A stretch of 64,000 bases of DNA, from the NCBI RefSeq assembly GCF_000759025.1, contig NZ_JPOS01000012.1, forward strand, positions 186,001 to 250,000, read 5' to 3'. A program made the position numbers and the translations under genes. This stretch comes from Phaeodactylibacter xiamenensis (GTDB taxonomy: Bacteria > Bacteroidota > Bacteroidia > Chitinophagales > Saprospiraceae). The notes under the pieces were generated by a model that was not told the DNA's origin, did no database searches, and saw only the letters and a program-made list of their open reading frames with translations. Below are positions 8,264 through 16,127 of this stretch, in pieces. Each line of letters begins with the position of its first letter. Positions within the stretch are counted from its first letter, which is position 1.

Positions 8264-9527
8264 AGTTGCCCATACCCTAGCGGATTTAAAAGCCTTCTTA
8301 TCCGAAACGCTGCACACCTCTTCCTTCCGTATAAAACGGACCTCCTTTGACGCTCAGGAAGAGTGGCTGTTTAAAGACGGCATGCTTTCGCATAAAACCG
8401 GAGGGTTTTTCCATGTCATTGGCCTGAATGATATGGAGGACGACTCCGATACCCTTTATCTTTTCCAGCCTCAAAGCGCTGTTACAGGCCTCCTCATTTG
8501 TCCCTCGAAAAAGGGCTTGGGCCCCTACGTACTCACTCAGGCCCGAATTGAGCCTGGAAATACCGGGGTCATACAACTGGGCCCCACCATTCAGTCTACT
8601 CCTGCTAATTTTCTCCGCCTTCATAACGGTAAGAAAAACCCTTATCTGGACTACCTCTACTCTGGCCATCGTCATGTAACTGGATTCCATTCCACCAATC
8701 AGCTTGACCTCGGAAAACGCTATTATCAAAAAACAAAGTGGCACAATTTTGCGCTTGTCAGCGCCCTGCTGGAAACAGCAGATACCTATATTTGGCTGCC
8801 GCTGCCTGTCCTGGCTGAAGCAGTAAAAATGGATTTCATCCTCAATACCGATTTGCGCTCTCTTATTGCTGTATTTGAATGGGACTCCCTATCCGGTCAA
8901 AATGCGCATCCTGAACAAACTCAGTCGTCAGCAATACTGGAGTACTATTTAAAAAAGAGCCACTCCGTTAACTGCAGGAACAAGTTCATTCCGATTGATC
9001 AATCAAGTGCCTTCTCCATTGAAGACCAAGCTATACGCATTAACAAAAACAATCAGGAAATCGGGCTCTACCAAATCGAGACCAACCACCGGGAAGTACA
9101 AGGATGGACGCAGCCGCTTTGGAGAGCTGAGGGAAGAGGAAAAGCCATATTGCTTTGCAGCAAGCTGTCCGGGCAACGCGTATTCCTGCTTACTGTAGAA
9201 GAAGAGAAAGGTACGCCCTCCTCTTTTTCGATATCACCTTCTTACCTTTTTTATCCGGAGGACACTCACACTCCGGAAGTCAACAACCTTCCTCCTCCTT
9301 TTGCCAGGTTTGCTCAGTCTGATGAAGGAGGGCGATTCATCAACCACGAATTCGAGTTCCAGCTTATCGAAGTGAACAATGATTTTGATATTCGGGAAAA
9401 CCAGTTTTGGGTGGGCATTGACAACCTAAAACACATACTAAGCACTTCAAACCTCTGCAACATCCAACTTCGAGGCCTCTGCTCGCTCCTGATTGAGCAG
9501 CTTAACCCTCTGATATTTGAAGCCTAG
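8256..9527 (+). CDS. NDP-hexose 2,3-dehydratase family protein (EvaA/TylX3-like)
   Basis: Family members remove water across C2-C3 of NDP-4-keto-6-deoxyglucose in 2-deoxysugar pathways. The 423-aa protein shows the two-repeat plan of the family. Repeat 1 includes KTGGFFHVIG, then QARIEPGNTGVIQLGPTIQ and ANFLRLHNG, corresponding to the family's 'QAK.EPGN.n.vQlSPTvQaT.sNytrvH'. Repeat 2 includes GWTQPLWR near residue 285 and FWVGIDNLKHIL near the end. It is shorter and more divergent than the 450-490 aa enzymes of antibiotic clusters, and several conserved positions differ (for example LGPTIQ for LSPTVQ). No other deoxysugar gene is nearby, so the substrate and activity are open. It is preceded by, and overlaps, the GT61 fragment. 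Confidence 0.75.
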   Translation: MPKVAHTLADLKAFLSETLHTSSFRIKRTSFDAQEEWLFKDGMLSHKTGGFFHVIGLNDMEDDSDTLYLFQPQSAVTGLLICPSKKGLGPYVLTQARIEPGNTGVIQLGPTIQSTPANFLRLHNGKKNPYLDYLYSGHRHVTGFHSTNQLDLGKRYYQKTKWHNFALVSALLETADTYIWLPLPVLAEAVKMDFILNTDLRSLIAVFEWDSLSGQNAHPEQTQSSAILEYYLKKSHSVNCRNKFIPIDQSSAFSIEDQAIRINKNNQEIGLYQIETNHREVQGWTQPLWRAEGRGKAILLCSKLSGQRVFLLTVEEEKGTPSSFSISPSYLFYPEDTHTPEVNNLPPPFARFAQSDEGGRFINHEFEFQLIEVNNDFDIRENQFWVGIDNLKHILSTSNLCNIQLRGLCSLLIEQLNPLIFEA

Positions 9528-9591
9528 ACCGATCTGCCACCTCTGAAGCCGGCGCTTGGTTGGGTCCACGCAAGAGTAAAACCAAAACTTT

Positions 9592-9615
9592 AACTTTCAT
9601 AAATTATTGAAAGTT
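9592..9615. promoter_or_regulatory. Palindrome overlapping a promoter (possible operator)
   Basis: AACTTTCA (9592-9599) and TGAAAGTT (9608-9615) form a perfect 8-bp inverted repeat with 8-base spacing. Its right arm covers the -33 element of the promoter that follows, a position suited to a repressor. Its AT-rich stem could also end transcription of the upstream gene. Confidence 0.4.
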
Positions 9616-9636
9616 TTATAAAAAAGCTTACCTTTG
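9607..9636 (+). promoter_or_regulatory. Bacteroidota-type promoter (TTG-N19-TACCTTTG)
   Basis: The -33 TTG at 9607-9609 and the -7 TACCTTTG at 9629-9636 are separated by 19 bases and fit the Bacteroidota sigma-A consensus. Transcription would start near 9643, about 45 bases before the 117-residue membrane protein. Confidence 0.65.
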
Positions 9637-9688
9637 GATAAACTTGAATTAAGCCTCACAGGTTTCAAACAGGAACAAACAAGAAAAT

Positions 9689-10042
9689 ATGATCAGCCAA
9701 TACAGAATGAAGCTTGACCTTGTAGGCCAGTCTGTTTTAATTGCCCTTGCAATGATAGTGGTCTTAGGCAAATGGTGGCTTTGGGCGCTTGCAGTAGTGG
9801 CGGGCCTTGCGCTCTGGCAAACGGGTAGCGCTTTCCACCTGATAGTAGCCTACGCCTACCGCAGCCGCAAGCCCTATTTGTTGTTGCTCGGCAGCATCCT
9901 CCTCCTTCTGCCGCTCAAGTTTTGGCTGGCTGGCTACTGGAGCCTGATCATACCTGGGCTTGCTGTACTTATTTACTTCTTCATTACGCTGCGCGACACT
10001 ATCGTAGTCCTTCGCAGGCCAAGGTCTTTTTGGGATATATAA
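9689..10042 (+). CDS. Small integral membrane protein of unknown function
   Basis: The product is 117 aa and not recognised. It is mostly hydrophobic, with about four membrane segments (roughly residues 12-28, 30-50, 62-80 and 84-103), then a basic tail ending RRPRSFWDI. The good promoter 50 bases upstream and the protein-like composition support a real gene. It is probably monocistronic, because the next promoter starts right after the stop codon. No function can be assigned. Confidence 0.75.
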   Translation: MISQYRMKLDLVGQSVLIALAMIVVLGKWWLWALAVVAGLALWQTGSAFHLIVAYAYRSRKPYLLLLGSILLLLPLKFWLAGYWSLIIPGLAVLIYFFITLRDTIVVLRRPRSFWDI

Positions 10043-10059
10043 ATTTTTTGTTTTCCAAA

Positions 10060-10091
10060 TTTGCAATAAACAACAATAACCACTATATTTG
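10060..10091 (+). promoter_or_regulatory. Strong promoter (TTTG-N20-TATATTTG)
   Basis: The -33 TTTG (10060-10063) and -7 TATATTTG (10084-10091) with 20-base spacing match the Bacteroidota consensus exactly. The start would fall near 10098, more than 330 bases before the next coding start, so it probably serves the structured RNA that follows. Confidence 0.75.
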
Positions 10092-10194
10092 TGTCAGACT
10101 TATAGTCGATTTGCGCTTATTTCTGTAACTCTTGCTCCACGATAATTTCGCGTCCCCTGCCATTAAGGCAGATTTTCATGACTCATTTTACTGA

Positions 10195-10400
10195 TTTGCG
10201 GCAAGTGGCTTCCACCAGGAAACTGCTAATTAGACTGAGTTGGCCTGTATGGAAAACTCGGCGCTTAAGGCTTTACCGCTTTCAGAGCAGCAGGGCAACC
10301 TGAGCGTCTCAGTTCTCCGCCGGGCTTTACAGAGTGGTCCGGATACCAACTGTGTTTCTACGAAGAGTTCTCCTGAGTGGGAGCTGCCTTGCCGGATTTT
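10195..10400 (+). ncRNA. Rod-shaped structured RNA, candidate 6S RNA
   Basis: No gene fits this stretch, but the two halves pair along their length. Closing stem: 10199-10205 with 10388-10394 (7 bp), 10207-10215 with 10377-10385 (9 bp), 10216-10220 with 10371-10375 and 10221-10224 with 10366-10369. A large internal bubble follows (13 bases left, 14 bases right). Beyond it are AGTTGG/CCAACT (10238-10243 with 10346-10351), 10245-10249 with 10328-10332, 10257-10263 with 10318-10324, and an apical hairpin CAGG-GCAA-CCTG (10291-10302) with a GNRA loop. Three pairs are G-U only when read on the plus strand, which supports that strand. Size (about 200 nt) and the stem-bubble-stem plan resemble 6S RNA, the regulator of RNA polymerase. 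The alternative is a long leader of the DUF2851 gene. Confidence 0.55.
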
Positions 10401-10433
10401 GTGTATAGATATAACTACCAAAAAACCAAAATC

Positions 10434-11846
10434 ATGAAAGAGGAACTCCTTCATTATGCCTGGCGTATGCGCCGCTTTAATGCTACTGCGCTTCAAACGA
10501 CCGATGGAGAAGCAGTGGAAGTCCTGCACCCCGGCCAACTCAACACCCACGCCGGGCCAGATTTTCTGAACGCAAGGCTGCGGATCGGTGATACCGTTTG
10601 GGCGGGGAATGTAGAAATGCATCTACGCAGCTCAGACTGGCTACAGCACGGGCATCAGACGGACACTGCCTACGACAACGTAATCCTACATGTTGTCTAC
10701 GAAGACGATGCGCCCATTCAACGAGGCAACGGTACTTCCATCCCCTGCCTGGAAATGAAGCAGCGTATCTCAAGAAGGTTGGCCGCACATTACCAACGTT
10801 TGATCCAAAGTGAGCAATGGGTGCCCTGCGCCAATACGCTTGGACAAGTTAGCGAACTCACCCTCAACCTATGGCTGGACCGCATGGCTGCAGAGCGGCT
10901 GGAAAGCCGGGCCAGTAAGATTATGGAACAATTGGAACGCAACAGGGAAGGCTGGGAAGAAACTTTCTACCAGTTTATGGCTCGCAGTATGGGCGGAAAA
11001 GTCAACGCCGAGCCTATGCAAATGCTGGCAGAACGTACACCTCTGCTCCTGCTTTACAAATACCGCCATAGCCTGTTCCAGGTAGAAGCACTGCTGTTTG
11101 GACAATCCGGCCTATTGGAAGACACTTTCGAAGACGAGTACCCCAGGCGGCTGCAACAGGAATACCGCTTTTTGAAACAAAAGCACGGGCTGACGCCTAT
11201 GCCGCGCCAAACCTGGAAATACCTGCGGCTCCGGCCTGCCAACTTCCCCACCATCCGTATTGCACAGCTGGCTACTATGATTTATCAACAGGCAGGGTGG
11301 TTCAGCAAAGCCATGGCAGCCCATGACCTTACGGAGCTCAACAACTTCTTCACCATCAAGCTTTCTAACTACTGGTGGGACCACTATACCTTTGACAGAG
11401 CCTCTCAGCGCAAAGCCAAAGCCCTCGGTGAACAGACTGTCCGTTCGGTCATTATCAATACTGTGGCTCCCATGCTTTTCCTCTATGGTACCCGCAAAGG
11501 AGATGACCGCATAAGGGATAAAGGTCTGGATATCCTCGAAAAACTCCCCCCGGAGCAAAACAAAGTGATTAGGGAATGGAAACACCTTGGCGTAAAAGCC
11601 GGCTCCGCCTACCATACGCAGGCATTACTGCAACTAAAACAGCAATACTGCACCCCCAAGCGATGCCTGGAGTGCGCCATTGGCAATGCCCTGCTCAAGC
11701 CAACCTCTAAAGCCGAAGAGCCCTGGCTGAATGAGATGATTGGAGAGGACTGGGATAAGGATTGGTCTTTATTTGATCTGGAATACAATCAGGCTTTCTC
11801 CCATACTTTGCAGCCTTCTGTGCAGTTGGTGCAGATGTCAATTTGA
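10434..11846 (+). CDS. DUF2851 family protein
   Basis: A 470-residue protein of a Bacteroidota-specific family with no known function. Start chosen at ATG 10434 (MKEELLHYAWRMRRF), because the 19 codons open upstream lie inside the structured RNA and the family usually begins with 'EeflhyiW'. The conserved DUF2851 features are visible: GQLNTHAGPDFLNARLRIGDTVWAGNVE-type block near residues 35-60, and a cysteine pair near the C-terminus (CTPKRCLECAIGNALL). The coding sequence runs 58 bases past the stop codon of the oppositely oriented radical SAM gene, so the two 3' ends overlap. Confidence 0.9.
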   Translation: MKEELLHYAWRMRRFNATALQTTDGEAVEVLHPGQLNTHAGPDFLNARLRIGDTVWAGNVEMHLRSSDWLQHGHQTDTAYDNVILHVVYEDDAPIQRGNGTSIPCLEMKQRISRRLAAHYQRLIQSEQWVPCANTLGQVSELTLNLWLDRMAAERLESRASKIMEQLERNREGWEETFYQFMARSMGGKVNAEPMQMLAERTPLLLLYKYRHSLFQVEALLFGQSGLLEDTFEDEYPRRLQQEYRFLKQKHGLTPMPRQTWKYLRLRPANFPTIRIAQLATMIYQQAGWFSKAMAAHDLTELNNFFTIKLSNYWWDHYTFDRASQRKAKALGEQTVRSVIINTVAPMLFLYGTRKGDDRIRDKGLDILEKLPPEQNKVIREWKHLGVKAGSAYHTQALLQLKQQYCTPKRCLECAIGNALLKPTSKAEEPWLNEMIGEDWDKDWSLFDLEYNQAFSHTLQPSVQLVQMSI

Positions 11847-12817
11847 TCACGCCCCTGTAGCAGCTGCATCCGGAATTGCTGGTATGCCGTACCCTGCCAC
11901 AGTTCGGCAAACGAACTGCGCTTGAGGTCGCCCAGTTGGTGCTGTGCGTCTTTGTCAAAGCAGCAGGGCACTACCAGCCCGTCCCAGGTAATGACACAGG
12001 CATGCCAGAGTTTCCAGCAGTGATTAAGCAGCTGATTTTTGACCCGGTAGGTGCCATCTTCCTGCCGGGCGTAGCGGGAGTAGCGCTCGTTGAGTGGAAT
12101 AAGCGGGTTGCCTTGCTCGTAGTCATATACCTGTGCGGTCTTCAGGCGGACCTCATCAATACCTATTTCCTCCGCCAGGCGGTAAATTTCCGGTATCTGA
12201 TGCTCGTTTGGCCGTACCACCAGGAACTGAAAAATGATATGCGGCTTTGAGGCCTTCATTTCACGTTTTGCAGCCACAACATTTCTTGCACCCTGAAGTA
12301 CCGTCTCGAGATTGCCTGCCTTGCGGTAGTTTTCGTATACCTCCTGTGTAGTGCCATCCACAGAGATGATGAGCCGGTCTAACCCTGACGCCACCGTTTT
12401 CTGAGCATTCGCTTTGTTCAAAAAATGCCCGTTGGTGGAAGTGATGGTATAAATCCCCCGCTTTGAGGCATGCTCCACCATATTGAGAAACTCCGGATTG
12501 ATATAAGGCTCTCCCTGAAAATAAAAAATCAGGTAGATCAGTCGGTCGCCCAGTTCAGTGATGATCTGCCGGAAGAAATCTTTCTTCAGGTTTCCGGTGG
12601 GCCGGGTGAAAGACCGGAGACCGCTTGGGCATTCCGGGCACCGCAAATTGCAGGCAGTAGTCGGCTCTACGGAAATAGTGATAGGTAATCCCCACTGTAC
12701 AGGTCGCCGCAAAAGCCGGGTCACCCAATAGGAGGACCAGACCTTTATGGCATTCCAAACTCTATGTATGGTTAGTTTGCGCAAAAAATTAAGTGCATCA
12801 GCGGTGTGGATCATCAT
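11789..12817 (-). CDS. Radical SAM/SPASM domain protein
   Basis: A 342-aa enzyme of the radical S-adenosylmethionine superfamily. The cluster-binding motif CNLRCPEC (Cx3Cx2C, about residue 57) is intact. It is followed by typical TIM-barrel features (YFQGEPYINPEF, TSTNGHFL, SVDGTTQEVYENYR). The C-terminal SPASM region holds further cysteines (CWKLWHACVITWDGLVVPCC, and CTNCTEGC at the end), suggesting one or two auxiliary [4Fe-4S] clusters. SPASM proteins often modify peptides, but no precursor peptide is adjacent, so the substrate is unknown. The 3' end overlaps the convergent DUF2851 gene by 58 bases. Confidence 0.9.
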   Translation of the reverse strand: MMIHTADALNFLRKLTIHRVWNAIKVWSSYWVTRLLRRPVQWGLPITISVEPTTACNLRCPECPSGLRSFTRPTGNLKKDFFRQIITELGDRLIYLIFYFQGEPYINPEFLNMVEHASKRGIYTITSTNGHFLNKANAQKTVASGLDRLIISVDGTTQEVYENYRKAGNLETVLQGARNVVAAKREMKASKPHIIFQFLVVRPNEHQIPEIYRLAEEIGIDEVRLKTAQVYDYEQGNPLIPLNERYSRYARQEDGTYRVKNQLLNHCWKLWHACVITWDGLVVPCCFDKDAQHQLGDLKRSSFAELWQGTAYQQFRMQLLQGRDQIDICTNCTEGCKVWEKA

Positions 12818-12849
12818 ACAGTGCTGGGATTATTATTTACATCAGCGTA

Positions 12850-14406
12850 CTATCCTGCCCAGCCTTCACGGTCGAGGCTCCTGAAATGTATAGCCTCGGC
12901 CAGGTGCTCTATTTCGATATTTTCACTCTCGTGCAAGTCGGCTGCCGTTCGGGCTACCTTTAGTATCCGGTCGTAAGCCCGGGCGGAGAGCTGTAGCTTT
13001 TCCATGGCCTTCTTGACCAGTATCCGGCCGGCCTGCCCGATTTCACAAAACTCCCGAACCTGTCTGCCCGACATTTGCGCATTGGCATTAACGCCCGGAG
13101 CATCCTTATAGCGTTCAGCCTGAATCTCTCTTGCTTTGATGACCCGCGCCATAATTTCACTACTCGATTCGGCTGGCATTTCCTTACTTGCCAACTCATC
13201 ATAAGATACCGGCGTCACTTCCACATGCAAATCAATCCGGTCCAACAGCGGACCGGAGATTTTATTGAGGTACCGGTTGATCTGAGCCGGGCCGCAGACA
13301 CATTCCTTGTCCGGATGATTGTAATACCCGCACGGACAGGGGTTCATGGAGGCGACTAACATGAAATTAGCCGGGTAGTCTACCGTCATCCGTGCCCGGG
13401 ATATGGTCACCCGGCGTTCTTCCATGGGCTGCCGCAATACTTCCAGGACCGTCCGTTTGAACTCGGGCAGCTCATCCAGAAACAGTACGCCGTGATGCGC
13501 CAGAGATATCTCTCCAGGCATAGGGTTACTACCTCCCCCCACAAGCGCTACATCACTAATGGTGTGATGAGGCGACCGGAATGGGCGGTTGGCAATGAGA
13601 GCCGAATCAGGAGGCAACATACCTGCTACCGAATGTATCTTGGTCGTTTCAAGCGCCTCGTGCAAATTCAGAGGAGGCAAAATCGTCGGCATGCGGCGCG
13701 CCAGCATGGTCTTGCCTGCTCCGGGAGGCCCGATCAGGACTACATTATGCCCACCCGCAGCTGCAATTTCGAGGGCCCGCTTAATATTTTGCTGCCCCTT
13801 CACATCAGAAAAGTCAATATCGAAGATATTCTGCTGCTCGAAAAACTCATCACGGGTCAGCACCATTTTGGGGTCGATCTTGAGATCGCCGTTAATAAAA
13901 TCGGCAGCTTCCTTCAGGCTGCTCACCCCATACACATCCAGCTCATTTACAATTGCTGCTTCACGGGCATTCTCTTTGGGCAGAATAAACCCTTTAAAGC
14001 CCTCCTTCCGGGCCTGAATAGCAATCGGCAGGGCGCCACGAATAGGCCTCAGGCTACCATCAAGTGACAACTCACCCATCATGATATACTGATCCAGAGC
14101 ACTGCCGTCAATCTGCTCAGAGGCCGCCAACACTCCAATCGCAATAGGCAAATCATAAGCCGAGCCTTCCTTTCGGATATCGGCGGGGGCAAGGTTCACA
14201 ACAGTTTTGATCCGTTTCATTTTGAACCCGATATTCTGCATAGCAGCCTCCATACGAGAAAAGCCTTCACGAACCGCATTGTCCGGAAGGCCTACCAGGT
14301 GATAGAAATTTTTGTCCGTTGCAACCTTTCCGCCAACGTTAACTTCTACGGTAATGGTTTGAGCATCCACGCCCTGTACGGCGCCTGCATAGGTTTTGAT
14401 TAACAT
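12850..14406 (-). CDS. comM: YifB/ComM family Mg-chelatase-like AAA+ ATPase
   Basis: A hexameric AAA+ helicase family that, as ComM, promotes branch migration in natural transformation. The 518-aa product has the N-terminal ChlI domain (about 20-140), Walker A GPPGAGKT at 226-233, Walker B VLFLDELPE, a cysteine-rich insert (NPCPCGYYNHPDKECVCG), and the C-terminal Mg_chelatase_C domain. Length and architecture are standard. It lies 33 bp from the radical SAM gene in the same direction. A competence role is taken from the family; no competence gene is seen here. Confidence 0.93.
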   Translation of the reverse strand: MLIKTYAGAVQGVDAQTITVEVNVGGKVATDKNFYHLVGLPDNAVREGFSRMEAAMQNIGFKMKRIKTVVNLAPADIRKEGSAYDLPIAIGVLAASEQIDGSALDQYIMMGELSLDGSLRPIRGALPIAIQARKEGFKGFILPKENAREAAIVNELDVYGVSSLKEAADFINGDLKIDPKMVLTRDEFFEQQNIFDIDFSDVKGQQNIKRALEIAAAGGHNVVLIGPPGAGKTMLARRMPTILPPLNLHEALETTKIHSVAGMLPPDSALIANRPFRSPHHTISDVALVGGGSNPMPGEISLAHHGVLFLDELPEFKRTVLEVLRQPMEERRVTISRARMTVDYPANFMLVASMNPCPCGYYNHPDKECVCGPAQINRYLNKISGPLLDRIDLHVEVTPVSYDELASKEMPAESSSEIMARVIKAREIQAERYKDAPGVNANAQMSGRQVREFCEIGQAGRILVKKAMEKLQLSARAYDRILKVARTAADLHESENIEIEHLAEAIHFRSLDREGWAG

Positions 14407-14440
14407 GGGTGTCTTTTCCTTTAGTGGTTATACAGAGAGA

Positions 14441-14470
14441 TGCTCCCGAAACCTGTAAGCTCCGGGAGCA
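14441..14470. other. Inverted repeat between the Spy-like gene and comM
   Basis: TGCTCCCG (14441-14448) and CGGGAGCA (14463-14470) form an 8-bp hairpin. The T-rich tail (TTTTC) is on the plus strand, but both flanking genes are read on the minus strand, so its role as a terminator is doubtful. Confidence 0.35.
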
Positions 14471-14501
14471 TTTTCACACCCTAAGTTAAGGATTTTTTGG
14501 T

Positions 14502-15284
14502 TTAGTACCGGTTATTATTATCAAATTCCGGTCCTTTTGCCGGATCCATAAGCAAGAACCGTACTTTCTGGAAATCTGGCTTTGGACGATGCGCCCCCTT
14601 TTTCATGCCCTGTTTGCCTTTACGCTCCGGACGGTTAGCTTCACTCATGGTTTTCATATCCTTTTCCCACTGCTCCCGTTTGGGTTTGATCTCTTCCATC
14701 AGCATGCTGATTTCCTCATCGTACTTTTGTACCAATGCTGAGAGTTCGTCCCCATTGGGTCGGGAGGCAGCTTTGTGGCCGTCAGCCTTGTGCGGGCGGG
14801 AGCCCTGCCGTTCTGTACGAATCCTGGCAAGCGTTGCTTTATCCTCGTCACTGATTTTGAGCTCCAGCTTTTTGCGCTGCTCCAGCAAGACCGGCGCTAC
14901 GTTTTGTTCATGGTACTCGCGCATCTTGTCACGCATAGCTTTAGCCTCCGCTTTTTTGGCCTCATGATGAGCTTCCAGTATTTGCGTTTGAGCAGGCGTC
15001 AGGATAGCATCCAGTTCGCTTTTGAGCGCTTGGTGCATCGATTGCTTCCGGGTACGCTCTGCGTTTCGGGCTTCTTTTTGAGCGTTACGTGTCTCTTTCT
15101 TTAATTCTTCAATCGCCTTTTCCTGTTCGGGCGTTAGCTGTAGCTCTTCCTTAAGTTCTTCAATAGCCTTAAAGGGGCTGCCATTGCCGCCACGGTGATG
15201 GCTTTGTGGCTGTGCCCATACCGCACCTGCGGTCAAAAACAGTGCTGCCAGCAAGAAGCCAGCGTTCAAAAATACCTTTTTCAT
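14502..15284 (-). CDS. Periplasmic Spy/CpxP-like protein with LTxxQ motifs
   Basis: A 260-aa exported, highly charged, helical protein. A signal peptide occupies about residues 1-25 (cleavage near VWA-QPQ). Two LTPEQE/LTPAQT motifs (about residues 50 and 95) are the hallmark of Spy/CpxP-type periplasmic chaperones and metal-stress proteins. Long amphipathic helices follow, rich in Lys, Glu and Arg. It lies at the end of an operon with an ECF sigma factor, an anti-sigma-like protein and a second Spy-like protein, which suggests an envelope-stress or metal-stress output. The exact ligand or client is unknown. Confidence 0.8.
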   Translation of the reverse strand: MKKVFLNAGFLLAALFLTAGAVWAQPQSHHRGGNGSPFKAIEELKEELQLTPEQEKAIEELKKETRNAQKEARNAERTRKQSMHQALKSELDAILTPAQTQILEAHHEAKKAEAKAMRDKMREYHEQNVAPVLLEQRKKLELKISDEDKATLARIRTERQGSRPHKADGHKAASRPNGDELSALVQKYDEEISMLMEEIKPKREQWEKDMKTMSEANRPERKGKQGMKKGAHRPKPDFQKVRFLLMDPAKGPEFDNNNRY

Positions 15285-15326
15285 AGCGATAATTTTTGAT
15301 GTTTGATGATAAAGGCGCCACGGGGT

Positions 15327-15716
15327 TTAATCCCGCTGCCGCCTTTTTTTAGGATGGCCATCCCGCATCTCAAAACGTCGGGAAAACCGATTTAATTTTT
15401 CAACCTGCTCTTCAGTTAGCAAAGGTTTTATTTCTTCGTGCATTTGGTCAATCATCGCACGGCGGTCAACCCCGAAACGATGGTGTATGCTGTCAATGCG
15501 CACGCCGTAGCGTTGCACGATGGGGTCAAGCGTCTTTTGCTGCTCCGGAGTAGCCTGTATGCGCCGGTACAGGAAGTCTTCAAAACCACCTGATTTGCGC
15601 ATCCGGGCCACATCGTGCATGCGGTCTACGACCATACTCCGGTGGGTGGCCCAGCCTCCTGCAAATCCGGCAGCAAGCAGTAAAAACCCAATCAGTAAAA
15701 GCTGTAGTCGGCTCAT
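15327..15716 (-). CDS. Membrane-anchored Spy/CnrX-like periplasmic protein
   Basis: A 129-aa product with one N-terminal membrane helix or uncleaved signal (about residues 4-24), then a helical periplasmic part. The motif PLLTEEQ (about residue 97) and the preceding ATPEQQ fit the Spy/CpxP/CnrX (heavy-metal resistance) superfamily. In Cupriavidus, CnrX senses metal next to the sigma factor CnrH and anti-sigma CnrY. The order here (sigma, anti-sigma-like, this gene) has the same logic, which is an inference from synteny. His residues near the N-terminus (THRSMVVDRMHD) could bind metal. Confidence 0.75.
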   Translation of the reverse strand: MSRLQLLLIGFLLLAAGFAGGWATHRSMVVDRMHDVARMRKSGGFEDFLYRRIQATPEQQKTLDPIVQRYGVRIDSIHHRFGVDRRAMIDQMHEEIKPLLTEEQVEKLNRFSRRFEMRDGHPKKRRQRD

Positions 15717-15725
15717 GATTATAGA

Positions 15726-16127
15726 TTAATAGGCCTGAAGTAAAGTGACGGCATCTTCCGGTGCCAGTTCGCTCACACCTACCAGAGCATCGGGAGAGAA
15801 ACTCCCTGCCGACCAGTAGACACTGCCCCCCGCCAGAAGTATGACCGCTATGCTTGCGGCAGCAGCCCAGTACAACCATCGGACCGGTACACGATCAGCA
15901 ACGGTTTGCTTTACTTTTTGCATAACTGCATCTGTAAAGGCTTTACTTTCCGGCGCTGGCATAGAACGGAAAGCCTCGCGCAGCTTCCGGTATTGACCTG
16001 CCTGCTGACGCAGCTCGAAGGAAGTACGCAGTGCCTGTTCCAGATCAGCCCGGTCTCCATCGTCCAGTTCTTCATCGAAAGACCGGGCAAGTAAGCCCTG
16101 ATAATATGCTTCGTCTTTCATAGCCAT
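15726..16127 (-). CDS. Probable anti-sigma factor
   Basis: A 133-aa protein with a cytosolic N-terminal part of about 85 residues, a single membrane helix (WLYWAAAASIAVILLAGG, about 84-101) and a short periplasmic tail. This topology and its position, overlapping the ECF sigma gene's 3' end by 10 bases, are typical of membrane anti-sigma factors. It has no zinc-type HxxxCxxC motif. The function is inferred mainly from context and topology. Confidence 0.75.
   Translation of the reverse strand: MAMKDEAYYQGLLARSFDEELDDGDRADLEQALRTSFELRQQAGQYRKLREAFRSMPAPESKAFTDAVMQKVKQTVADRVPVRWLYWAAAASIAVILLAGGSVYWSAGSFSPDALVGVSELAPEDAVTLLQAY

Noticed and set aside
10240-10437. A 65-codon plus-strand frame and a longer minus-strand frame across the structured RNA
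   Set aside because: Neither resembles a protein family, the plus frame starts at TTG, and the extensive base pairing explains the region better.
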